Shown here: piece after piece, positions 17,201-24,576 of the stretch
How the letters are laid out: every line of letters begins with the position of its first letter
How positions within the stretch are numbered: the first letter of the stretch is position 1
Assembly: GCF_030403745.1 (NCBI RefSeq)
Contig: NZ_JAQMWP010000002.1
Span: 310,001 to 374,000, forward strand
Origin: Streptomyces sp. S.PB5
GTDB lineage: Bacteria > Actinomycetota > Actinomycetes > Streptomycetales > Streptomycetaceae
Reading direction: 5' to 3'
Length of the DNA stretch: 64,000 bases
Notes under the pieces: generated by a model
What the model was told of the DNA's origin: nothing
The model's database searches: none
What the model saw: only the letters and a program-made list of their open reading frames with translations
Program-made: the position numbers and the translations under genes

Positions 17201-18789
17201 GTGATCTGTGGAACGCCCGCAACGGCCGCGACCTCTACGCCGGCTGGTACGCCGAGCTCCCCGCCGACGTCCTGGCGGAGAGCGGATTCGGTGTCGGGGA
17301 CTTCCGGCTCCGGGTGCACCGCACCGAAGGAGACCGGCACCGCAACGTCGTGATGAAGGCACGCCTCGCCCTGCACCGGCTCAAGGGACCCGGACGGGTC
17401 GGCCCCTACCGCTACATGCTGACCATCGGCGCCCAGGACGCCCTGCATCTGCGCCTGGTCGACTCCGGGCTCGGCGCCCGCACCCGGCACGCGCTGTGGC
17501 GAGCGGGCCGCGAGCTGCGCATCCTCAAGACGCGCAACCCCGGCTGGAAGATGCGCCTGGCCTACTGGCTCACCTACCCCTTCCTGAACTCCAGGGAGAT
17601 CTGGCTGATCGGCGAGCGCTCCGACACCGCGCAGGACAACTCGTACCATTTCTTCACCTGGATCCGGCAGAACCGCAAGCGCCGCAAGGCGTACTACGTC
17701 ATCGACGGCGACTCGGCCGACTACGCCAAGGTCGCCCCGTACGGGCGGGTGCTGAAGCTCGGCTCGTTCAAGCACCGGATGTACCTGCTGCACGCCACCA
17801 AGCTCATCGGCTCCTACGACTCGGAGTCCTACCTCGTACCGGAGGGCTACAAGAAGGCGCTGTTCCTGCACCGGTTCGGTGAACTGGTCAAGTACCAGCG
17901 GGTCTTCCTCCAGCACGGAGTCACCTACAACGACGTCACCTCGGGTGCCGACCAGCGCATCGCCAGCTACGACCTGCTGGTGACCGCGGGCCGCCAGGAG
18001 CGCGACTTCATGGCGTCAGAGGCCGGCTACGGCGACCGGGCCCAGCCCGTGGGCTTCCCCCGGTTCGACGCGCTGAAGCGGGAACCGAGGGACAAGCCGC
18101 GCATCCTGCTGATGCCGACCTGGCGGCAGTGGATCGTCACCGCCTCCTACAAGAAGTCCTCGGGGCCGGCGAAGACCAGCTTCACGCAGTCCGAGTACTA
18201 CCGCTTCTACCGGTCGCTGCTCTCCGACCCGCGGCTGGGCAAGGCCCTCGACCACTTCGGCGTGGACCTGGAGTTCTTCCCCCACTACGAGATCCGGCCG
18301 TATCTGCACACCTTCCAGTTCTCCTCGCCCTCCATCCATGTCGCCGACCCGCACACCCGCAATGTGCAGCAGGCGATGAAGGAGTGCTCGCTGATGGTCA
18401 CCGACTACTCGTCGGTGTTCTTCGACGTGGCCTACATGGGCATCCCGCTCGTCTACGTCCCCTTCGACGAGGAGGACTTCTACGGGCGCCACTACAAGCG
18501 CGGCTACTTCAACCTCTCCGAGGACGGCTTCGGCCCGGTGTGCCGGACCGTCGATCAGGCGGTGGACGCGATCATCGCCGCGGTCCGCAGGGGCTTCACC
18601 GTCGAGCCGGTCCACCGGGAGCGGGTCGAGGAGTTCTTCGTACACCGAGGGGACGGCAACTGCGAGCGGGTCTTCGACGCCATCGACGCCCTCGGTACCG
18701 CCTCGGCGGCCGAACTCGCTCCCGCAGGACCGGTCGGCGCGCTGACGACCGAGCGGACCGCGCCCTCCCGGTGGGTCGATGCGGCCTGA
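14281..18789 (+). CDS. Giant bifunctional glycosyltransferase: GT2 - GT2 - TagF-like glycerophosphotransferase
   Basis: A 1,502-residue fusion. Residues about 20-250 form a GT-A family 2 domain (VTVVIPAYNAATTIG, VVDDASTDGT, LFLDADDELP). Residues about 560-800 form a second (VVVPCYNVAKYLDDCL, LVNDGATDET, VTFLDSDDILG). Residues about 1110-1470 match CDP-glycerol:poly(glycerophosphate) glycerophosphotransferases (EIWLIGERSDTAQDNSYHFF, RVFLQHGVTYNDV, LMVTDYSSVFFDVAYMGIPL). It would build a repeating sugar and alditol-phosphate polymer on the inner membrane face. ATG 14281 overlaps the upstream stop; ATG 14308 is an alternative. It overlaps the next gene by 11 bases. Substrates are unknown. Confidence 0.88.
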   Translation: MRAGAGQLQMSHTQDGDNSWVTVVIPAYNAATTIGKALQSAVNQTYELVEVIVVDDASTDGTIEVVANFAGSNPRVRVLRRTQNSGGVGAPRNWGIAQAAGRWVLFLDADDELPPRACERLVASALETGSDITAGKAVRVNRATGDSEPWAPEVYAMERTVAGLEEFPLLLTDPIAAAKLYSVEFLRSAGVWFPEGVFYEDTYFSTLAGCLARGITVITEPVYRWMWEPDGGSITGRTGELRSITDRIAVHRATDRFLLERGLWSLKVRKDSKFLAHDLRLYMRALAEGDAEFQQGFADIVSSYLFSISDEAFELCGPVDRVRAYLLMYQEIEAALTTLDYTQRKSVFSSHLVEEDGRVYWSADHLHLPDARRMLDVTELGLAAAPVSQIPLFAQLNSWRVKGTELTYTGELVNRFGRITGEDSVSLSLAVRNRHTKRDVVVPVAEVVVDERLVTFEGTADLNRLLGDDLSDSTVWNVSVIVEWNRSRSRSALNVRDIAVDGLTFDRDGEEYEGYRTVSGNLAFRSATAGRRTFETEQNDPNAPWMWWRDRIHPPVRRLTRRFELAVVVPCYNVAKYLDDCLASLAAQRGFDAIQVILVNDGATDETPQMLERFSRFYANVTVIHQANGGLGNARNTGLDQVVAPYVTFLDSDDILGEDALAAMVEAARRDGSEVVMGDLVNFPDRPYGPWKDYFGKGDRLIEDFAEIPDMIFSGSACNKLFSTALLRRLGVRFGEGVHFEDAWLTLPALLRANAISLVDRPVYWYRGRPDGSSIMDSLWSKPANYRDHLRLNHFLLYYSAEERPEIRRMFQRYATRTYKGFLCNARNVMGRTQLAEMFPDIHRHYAQIPDDVIVEFVTSPAQQLDHYAARTGNFELFCDPEPALATAPPVLEIDDEGFYRTFPGGSRHSTAARVKDPNVVVESVRTRDDVLVVEGCLAFPGMDLSGPMGNRLELVYQTNHNKITVPVRQVYRRDLWNARNGRDLYAGWYAELPADVLAESGFGVGDFRLRVHRTEGDRHRNVVMKARLALHRLKGPGRVGPYRYMLTIGAQDALHLRLVDSGLGARTRHALWRAGRELRILKTRNPGWKMRLAYWLTYPFLNSREIWLIGERSDTAQDNSYHFFTWIRQNRKRRKAYYVIDGDSADYAKVAPYGRVLKLGSFKHRMYLLHATKLIGSYDSESYLVPEGYKKALFLHRFGELVKYQRVFLQHGVTYNDVTSGADQRIASYDLLVTAGRQERDFMASEAGYGDRAQPVGFPRFDALKREPRDKPRILLMPTWRQWIVTASYKKSSGPAKTSFTQSEYYRFYRSLLSDPRLGKALDHFGVDLEFFPHYEIRPYLHTFQFSSPSIHVADPHTRNVQQAMKECSLMVTDYSSVFFDVAYMGIPLVYVPFDEEDFYGRHYKRGYFNLSEDGFGPVCRTVDQAVDAIIAAVRRGFTVEPVHRERVEEFFVHRGDGNCERVFDAIDALGTASAAELAPAGPVGALTTERTAPSRWVDAA

Positions 18790-19573
18790 CGGAAACCCGA
18801 CCCGTGTCTTCCTCGCGGGTGACTCCAGCGTCTGCAGCCGTGAGGCGGGACGGGCACCGATGACCGGGTGGGGCCAGACCCTGCCGCTGTTCTTCACCCG
18901 CGACGTGGAGATCGTCAACTGCGCGAGGGCCGGAGCCAGTTCGCGTACCTTCGCCGAGCGTGGCCGGCTCGCCTGGATCCTGGAGCACCTGAGACCGGGC
19001 GACTACCTGGTGACCTCCTTCGGCCTGATCGACCACAAACCGGAGAAGGAGTGGCGCACCGAGGCCTTCCACGACTACCAGCGGTATCTCCGGTACTTCG
19101 TCGACGGCGCCCGCGACCGTGGAGCCCACCCCGTCCTCGTCAGCCCGCACGAACGCTGCACCTGGGACGAGCACGGGAACCTGAGGCAGGTCTTCGGGGA
19201 GTACCCCATGGCCATGAAGGAACTCGCCGCCGAGACCAGCACGCCCTACCTCGACCTCTATGCCCAGAGCCTCGAATGGTGGACGCAGCTCGGTCCGGAG
19301 GGTACCCGGGCCCTGTTCATGTATCTCGCCCCCGGCGTGCACCCCAACTACCCCGAGGGAATCGAGGACAGCACCCATCTGCTGCCCGAGGGCGCGGTGG
19401 CCTGCGCCCGTTTCGTCGCCCACCAGCTCGCGGTCCGCCGGATCGTGCCCGCGCACTGGGTCACCGCCCTCGACACGCCGACGTTTGCGCCCCATGCGTT
19501 CGGATGGCTGGACGACGCGGAGCACGCGGCCCTGACGAGGGCACGGACCAGGGGAGCAGGGGAGACGCTGTGA
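18779..19573 (+). CDS. SGNH/GDSL hydrolase-like protein, rhamnogalacturonan-acetylesterase type
   Basis: A 264-residue protein with the fold markers of SGNH esterases: block I AGDSSVCS (nucleophile Ser), block II NCARAGASSRTF (Gly), and block V EDSTHLLPEGA (Asp and His of the triad). The block III position reads FGLIDHKP where the family has FGHND, so the oxyanion-hole Asn is absent. No signal peptide is visible, so a cytoplasmic O-acetyl esterase or an inactive relative is possible. It overlaps the giant transferase gene by 11 bases and the next gene by four, so it belongs to the same operon and probably acts on the same polymer or its precursor. Confidence 0.72.
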   Translation: MRPDGNPTRVFLAGDSSVCSREAGRAPMTGWGQTLPLFFTRDVEIVNCARAGASSRTFAERGRLAWILEHLRPGDYLVTSFGLIDHKPEKEWRTEAFHDYQRYLRYFVDGARDRGAHPVLVSPHERCTWDEHGNLRQVFGEYPMAMKELAAETSTPYLDLYAQSLEWWTQLGPEGTRALFMYLAPGVHPNYPEGIEDSTHLLPEGAVACARFVAHQLAVRRIVPAHWVTALDTPTFAPHAFGWLDDAEHAALTRARTRGAGETL

Positions 19574-20316
19574 GCCAGGACCATCAGCCCGAGCGGTTCC
19601 TGCTCGCCAGAGTGCACGGCGTGCAGCACGACGCACCGCAGATCCGGCTGACCACGGAGCTCACCGCGGACGCCGACCCCCGGCTGCCGCTCACCCCGGG
19701 ACAGGAGGTCCGCTTCGCGCTCGCTCTGCTTCCCGAGGGCCAGGCACACCGCTACTACGGCTATCTGATGGCCGAGCCCTTCGCCAGGGTGGCCGACATC
19801 ACCGGACTCGGCGGCATGAGCCTGCTCCCCAAGGGCGACCGGTACGCCACATCAGTGGAGTCGGGCGGCACCCGTGTCGCCCGGCTCACCGCCACGGTCC
19901 GGCACGACGTCCCCGCCGGGGCGTTCCTCATCCCGCAGCTGCGTGCCGGAATCATCGCTTTCGGCGGGACGAGCCTGAGCAGCAGCACGCATTCGGTGAA
20001 GCAGTACGGCTACCGTGTCGCGCCGCTCCCCGCGCAGGGACGCCTCCTGCGGGTGACCCCGGGCCACCGCGGGGTGCTACGGGGGCTGACCGAAGGGCTC
20101 GGCGAGCGCGTACGACTCGTCGGGGTGGGGCCGGCGGCGCACGGTGTCACCGCCGTCGAGCCCGACGGCGCCGTGGTCTACACGCCGTTCCCGAACCGGA
20201 CGGGCTACGACCGCTTCACCTACGCGCTCGACGACGGTGACGGGCGGCTGACGCGGGGTCAGGTGACCGTGTTCATCGGCGACCTGGAGGCGGCGCCCGG
20301 CGTACTGGGCGGCTGA
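19570..20316 (+). CDS. Small beta-rich protein with C-terminal Ig-like domain
   Basis: A 248-residue protein whose last 60 residues follow the bacterial Ig-like (cadherin-like) pattern: VVYTPFPNRTGYDRFTYALD, then DGRLTRGQVTVFIG. The N-terminal part is beta-rich (RLTTELTADADPRLPLTPGQ) and not recognised. The GTG start overlaps the stop of the esterase-like gene (GTGA), so it is translationally coupled. Such Ig-like domains are usually extracellular, yet no signal peptide or membrane anchor is present. It is the last gene of the operon, followed by a hairpin. Function is unknown. Confidence 0.65.
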   Translation: MSQDHQPERFLLARVHGVQHDAPQIRLTTELTADADPRLPLTPGQEVRFALALLPEGQAHRYYGYLMAEPFARVADITGLGGMSLLPKGDRYATSVESGGTRVARLTATVRHDVPAGAFLIPQLRAGIIAFGGTSLSSSTHSVKQYGYRVAPLPAQGRLLRVTPGHRGVLRGLTEGLGERVRLVGVGPAAHGVTAVEPDGAVVYTPFPNRTGYDRFTYALDDGDGRLTRGQVTVFIGDLEAAPGVLGG

Positions 20317-20336
20317 CTCCGCTGTACGGTGCGACA

Positions 20337-20367
20337 GAGGGCCCCCGCCCATCAGGCGGAGGCCCTC
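20337..20367. terminator. Bidirectional terminator
   Basis: GAGGGCCCCCGCC and GGCGGAGGCCCTC form a 13-bp stem with one mismatch around CATCA, followed by TTC on the plus strand. It sits between the glycopolymer operon and the convergent fatty-acid oxidation operon, and could serve both. Confidence 0.75.
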
Positions 20368-20402
20368 TTCACATGCCCTGCTTCAGATGCCCTGCGGCGG
20401 TG

Positions 20403-22532
20403 TTACGCCGGAACCGACGCCACACCCGGAGCCAGGAACTTCTTGCCGTTCACCCGCTCCGACACACCCTCGCGGTCCAGGTACGGCGTGATGCCGCCCA
20501 GGTGGAAGGGCCAGCCCGCGCCCGTGATCAGGCACAGGTCGATGTCCTGCGCCTCGGCGACGACGCCCTCGTCGAGCATGAGCCCGATCTCCTGGGCGAC
20601 CGCGTCGAGGACCCGGTCCCGGACCTGCTCCTCGGTCAGGACGACATCGCCCTGCTTCAGGAGCGCCGCGACCTCGGGGTCGAGCTCCGGCTTCCCGCTG
20701 TCGTACACGTAGAAGCCGCGCTTGCCCGCCTTGACGACGGCGGCGAGGTTCGGGGAGACCGTGAAGCGGTCCGGGAAGGCCCGGTTGAGGGTCTCCGAGA
20801 CGTGCAGACCGATCGCGGGGCCGACCAGTTCAAGGAGGACCAGCGGCGACATCGGCAGACCCAGCGGCTCGACCGCCTTCTCCGCGACCTCGACCGGCGT
20901 GCCCTCGTCGATGACGTTCTGGATCTCGCCCATGAAGCGGGTGAGGATGCGGTTCACGACGAACGCCGGGGCGTCCTTCGTCAGCACCGCGGTCTTCTTC
21001 AGCTTCTTGGCGACGGCGAAGGCCGTGGCCAGCGAGGCGTCGTCCGTCTTCTCACCGCGGACGATCTCAAGCAGCGGGAGGATCGCGACCGGGTTGAAGA
21101 AGTGGAAGCCCACGACCCGCTCGGGGTTCTTGAGCTTCGACGCCATCTCGGAGACCGACAGCGAGGAGGTGTTGGTGGCGAGGATCGCGTGCGCCGGGGC
21201 GACCGCCTCGACCTCCGCGAACACCTGCTGCTTGACGCCGATCTCCTCGAAGACGGCCTCGATGACGAAGTCGGCGTCGGAGAAGCCCTCGGCCTTGTCC
21301 AGGACACCCGTGACCAGGGCCTTCAGACGGTTCGCCTTGTCCTGGTTGATACGGCCCTTGCCGAGCAGCTTGTCGATCTCGGCGTGGACGTAGCCCACAC
21401 CCTTGTCGACGCGCTCCTGGTCGATGTCGGTCAGCACGACCGGCACCTCCAGGCGACGCAGGAAGAGCAGCGCGAGCTGGGAGGCCATCAGACCGGCGCC
21501 GACGACACCGACCTTGGTGACCGGACGGGCCAGGTTCTTGTCCGGCGCACCGGCGGGACGCTTGCCGCGCTTCTGCACCAGGTTGAAGGCGTAGATGCCG
21601 GAGCGCAGCTCGCCACCCATGATCAGGTCGGCGAGGGCGAGGTCCTCGGCGTCGTAGCCCTGCTGGAGGTCGCCGTTCCTGGCGCCCGCGATGATGTCCA
21701 GGGCGCGGTAGGCGGCCGGGGCCGCGCCGTGCACCTTGGAGTCGGCGATGGACCGGCCGCGCGCGACGGCCTGGTCCCAGGCCTCACCGCGGTCGATGAC
21801 CGGGCGCTCGACCTCGACGTCGCCCTTCAGCACCTGGGCCGTCCAGATCAGCGACTGCTCCAGGAAGTCGGCGCCCTCGAAGATCGCGTCCGCGATACCG
21901 AGGTCGAAGACCTGCTGGCCCTTGAGCTGCTTGTTCTGGTTCAGGCTGTTCTCGATGATCACCGAGACGGCCTTGTCGGCACCGATCAGGTTCGGCAGGA
22001 TCGTGCAGCCGCCCCAGCCGGGCACCAGGCCGAGGAAGACCTCGGGGAGGGAGAAGGCCGGGAGGGCCTTGCTCACGGTCCGGTACTTGCAGTGCAGACC
22101 GACCTCGACGCCACCGCCCATCGCGGCACCGTTGTAGTACGCGAAGGTCGGCACGGCGAGCGCGGCGAGGCGCTTGAAGACCTCGTGGCCGCCCTTGCCG
22201 ATCGCGAGCGCGTCCTTGTGCTCCTTCAGCAGCTCGACGCCCTTGAGGTCGGCGCCGACCGCGAAGATGAACGGCTTGCCGGTGACGCCGACGCCGACGA
22301 TGTCGCCGGCCGCGGCCTCCTTCTCGACCTGGTCGATGGCGGCGTTGAGGTTCGCCAGCGAGGCCGGGCCGAAGGTGGTCGGCTTGGTGTGGTCGAAGCC
22401 GTTGTCCAGCGTGATGAGCGCGAAGCGCCCGGCGCCGTACGGCAGGTCGAGGTGGCGTACGTGCGCGGACGTCACGACCTCGTCGGGGAACAGCTCGGCC
22501 GCACCCTTCAAAAGCTCAGCGGTGGTGCTCAC
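20403..22532 (-). CDS. fadB: Fatty-acid oxidation complex alpha subunit (enoyl-CoA hydratase / 3-hydroxyacyl-CoA dehydrogenase)
   Basis: A 709-residue bifunctional enzyme for two consecutive steps of beta-oxidation. The N-terminal crotonase domain has GVGVTGKPFIFAVGADLKG and YNGAAMGGGVEVGLHC, the oxyanion-hole and catalytic regions. The NAD-binding motif KVGVVGAGLMASQLALLFL starts the dehydrogenase domain, with VGFHFFNPV and DAPAFVVNRIL further on. The GTG start overlaps the upstream thiolase stop by four bases, so the two subunits are translationally coupled. The order thiolase then alpha subunit, and this architecture, are usual in Streptomyces. Whether it belongs to the FadB or FadJ branch is not resolved by eye. 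Confidence 0.93.
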   Translation of the reverse strand: MSTTAELLKGAAELFPDEVVTSAHVRHLDLPYGAGRFALITLDNGFDHTKPTTFGPASLANLNAAIDQVEKEAAAGDIVGVGVTGKPFIFAVGADLKGVELLKEHKDALAIGKGGHEVFKRLAALAVPTFAYYNGAAMGGGVEVGLHCKYRTVSKALPAFSLPEVFLGLVPGWGGCTILPNLIGADKAVSVIIENSLNQNKQLKGQQVFDLGIADAIFEGADFLEQSLIWTAQVLKGDVEVERPVIDRGEAWDQAVARGRSIADSKVHGAAPAAYRALDIIAGARNGDLQQGYDAEDLALADLIMGGELRSGIYAFNLVQKRGKRPAGAPDKNLARPVTKVGVVGAGLMASQLALLFLRRLEVPVVLTDIDQERVDKGVGYVHAEIDKLLGKGRINQDKANRLKALVTGVLDKAEGFSDADFVIEAVFEEIGVKQQVFAEVEAVAPAHAILATNTSSLSVSEMASKLKNPERVVGFHFFNPVAILPLLEIVRGEKTDDASLATAFAVAKKLKKTAVLTKDAPAFVVNRILTRFMGEIQNVIDEGTPVEVAEKAVEPLGLPMSPLVLLELVGPAIGLHVSETLNRAFPDRFTVSPNLAAVVKAGKRGFYVYDSGKPELDPEVAALLKQGDVVLTEEQVRDRVLDAVAQEIGLMLDEGVVAEAQDIDLCLITGAGWPFHLGGITPYLDREGVSERVNGKKFLAPGVASVPA

Positions 22533-23746
22533 TTGTCCCCCTCGAAGTGCGGGTTCTCCCAGATGACGGTCGCGCCCATGCCGAAGCCGACGCACATGGT
22601 GGTCAGGCCGTAGCGGACGTGCGGCTGCTCCTCGAACTGGCGGGCCAGCTGCGTCATCAGACGCACACCCGAGGAGGCCAGCGGGTGACCGAAGGCGATG
22701 GCGCCGCCGTACTGGTTGACGCGCGCGTCGTCGTCGGCGATGCCGTAGTGCTCAAGGAAGGCCAGCACCTGGACGGCGAAGGCCTCGTTGATCTCGAACA
22801 GGCCGATGTCGTCGATGGACAGCCCCGCCTGGGCGAGGGCCTTCTCGGTGGCCGGGATCGGGCCGTAGCCCATGACCTCCGGCTCCACACCCGCGAAGGA
22901 GTAGGAGACCAGGCGCATCTTCACCGGGAGGTTGTTCTCGCGGGCGAAGTCCTCGGAGGCGATGAGGGAGGCGGTGGCGCCGTCGTTGAGACCGGCGGCG
23001 TTGCCCGCGGTCACACGGCCGTGGACGCGGAACGGCGTCTTCAGACCGCTCAGGTTCTCGATCGTCGTGCCCGGGCGCATCGGCTCGTCGGCGGTGACCA
23101 GGCCCCAGCCCGTCTCACCGGCCTCCGGGTTCGTACGACGTACGGAGATCGGGACCAGGTCGGCCTGGATCTTGCCGTTGGCGTACGCCTTGGCGGCCTT
23201 CTCCTGCGAGCGCACGGCGTACTCGTCGGCGCGCTGCTTGGTGATCGTCGGGTAGCGGTCGTGCAGGTTCTCGGCGGTCATGCCCATGAACAGGGCCGAC
23301 TCGTCGACGAGCTTCTCGCTCACGAACCGCGGGTTCGGGTCGACGCCCTCGCCCATGGGGTGGCGGCCCATGTGCTCGACACCGCCGGCGATGGCGATGT
23401 CGTACGCACCGAAGGCCACCGAACCGGCGACCGTCGTGACGGCGGTCAGGGCGCCGGCGCACATGCGGTCGATGGAGTAGCCCGGGACGGACGTGGGCAG
23501 ACCGGCCAGGATTCCGGCGGTACGGCCGATGGTCAGACCCTGGTCACCGATCTGCGTGGTCGCGGCGATGGCGACCTCGTCGATCTTCTTCGGGTCCAGA
23601 CCCGGGTTGCGGCGCAGCAGCTCCCGGATCGCCTTCACGACGAGGTCGTCGGCGCGGGTCTCGTGGTAGATGCCCTTCGGGCCCGCCTTGCCGAACGGGG
23701 TGCGGACGCCGTCGACGAAGACGACGTCCCTGACGGTACGAGGCAC
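22529..23746 (-). CDS. fadA: Acetyl-CoA C-acyltransferase (3-ketoacyl-CoA thiolase)
   Basis: A 405-residue thiolase that cleaves 3-ketoacyl-CoA with CoA in the last beta-oxidation step. The acyl-accepting Cys96 is in YSIDRMCAGALTA. The C-terminal catalytic motifs are present: NEAFAVQ, GGAIAFGHPLASSG (His) and TMCVGFGMG (second Cys). GTG 23746 is the best start because GGAGGAGAG lies six to seven bases upstream and the protein then begins right before the first strand (DVVFVDGVRTPFGK). It is the first gene of a two-gene operon with the alpha subunit. Confidence 0.93.
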   Translation of the reverse strand: MPRTVRDVVFVDGVRTPFGKAGPKGIYHETRADDLVVKAIRELLRRNPGLDPKKIDEVAIAATTQIGDQGLTIGRTAGILAGLPTSVPGYSIDRMCAGALTAVTTVAGSVAFGAYDIAIAGGVEHMGRHPMGEGVDPNPRFVSEKLVDESALFMGMTAENLHDRYPTITKQRADEYAVRSQEKAAKAYANGKIQADLVPISVRRTNPEAGETGWGLVTADEPMRPGTTIENLSGLKTPFRVHGRVTAGNAAGLNDGATASLIASEDFARENNLPVKMRLVSYSFAGVEPEVMGYGPIPATEKALAQAGLSIDDIGLFEINEAFAVQVLAFLEHYGIADDDARVNQYGGAIAFGHPLASSGVRLMTQLARQFEEQPHVRYGLTTMCVGFGMGATVIWENPHFEGDK

Positions 23747-23960
23747 GATGGCTCTCCTCCAGATGCGGGATGGCACTGCTGGCACTGCTGCGCGGCGCAT
23801 GCGCTGAGCGCGCGCTCAGGCCCATGCTACTTGTGGGTAACGTGGCTGCACAGTCCTGGAGGGGGGAGCGGCGAAGGTCACATCCGCGGAGGTGCCGTCG
23901 AGCTGCGCGGAGTCAGTACCGAGGTGGACGCAGGAAGTGATTCCGGCCCCTGCCGGGTGA

Positions 23961-24407
23961 TCACCCCGAACGGCGTACGGGCCGCCTCCGCACCGAACCG
24001 CGCACCGGCCGTCCGCCGTATCGGCGCCGGGCATCGAGCGCCGCCAGATACCGGACCGCCTCCGTCACGGCGGTGGCGTCATCGGTCCACACGGAGGTGA
24101 GGCTCCCGGTCAGCGAGGGATGACCGACCGCCACCACCGGCATCCCGAGCTGCTCCGCCGACCCACCCGAGGGGTCGTCGGGCCGGAAGTCGACAAGGAC
24201 CGCTCCGCCGATCTGCCGCCCCCGCCACAGAGGGTCCGAGCCCGAGCAGCCGGGCCGGCCGGCGGATCGCCGGCCCACCACGTCCACTCGCGACCCCGCC
24301 GACGTCTGCGCGGTCGGATTCGGCGCCCACCCCGACTCCCGCGCCGCCCGGAAGATCCGGTCCCGTCTCGCCTCCGACAACCCCGGCTTGCGCCCTCGGA
24401 AGATCTT
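23961..24407 (-). pseudogene. Decayed LacI-family transcriptional regulator
   Basis: The minus strand retains recognisable LacI-type pieces: the end of the DNA-binding domain and hinge (RKPGLSEARRDRIFRAARES, GWAPNPTAQTSAGSRVDVVG), then IGGAVLVDFRPDDP and QLGMPVVAVGHPSLTGS. The first helices are missing, roughly 70-80 residues between the hinge and the IGGAVLVD strand are gone, and the reading frame loses similarity after VTEAVRYLAAL. It is therefore a non-functional remnant. Its broken 5' end touches a permease remnant on the other strand. Confidence 0.7.
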
Positions 24408-24566
24408 GGCGTGATCTCGACGTCCCTGTTCCGCTTCCGGGACCCGTACGCGGCGCACCGGGAGGTGATCTCGGCGGGCGCGGTCCTGGTGATCCTGCCG
24501 ATGCCGGTCGCCTTCCCGAGCCTGCAGCGCTTCGTCTGCAACGGCTTCATGAGAGGAGCGACCAGA
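24408..24566 (+). pseudogene. C-terminal remnant of a MalG-type sugar ABC permease
   Basis: About 53 codons read GVISTSLFRFRDPY, VISAGAVLVILPMPVAFPSL and QRFVCNGFMRGATR. This is the characteristic last membrane segment and tail of carbohydrate permeases of the MalG class. No start, earlier helices or ribosome site exist. With the divergent LacI fragment it marks a deleted sugar-uptake operon. Confidence 0.65.
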
Positions 24567-24576
24567 TGGCGGACCC

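Noticed and set aside
14335..17916. 1,193-codon minus-strand frame opposite the giant glycosyltransferase
   Set aside because: It has no ribosome site and lacks recognisable domains, while the plus strand encodes three clear domains in the same stretch.
23747..23960. Gene between thiolase and the LacI remnant
   Set aside because: No frame has a start, ribosome site and protein-like composition; the space should hold the thiolase promoter.
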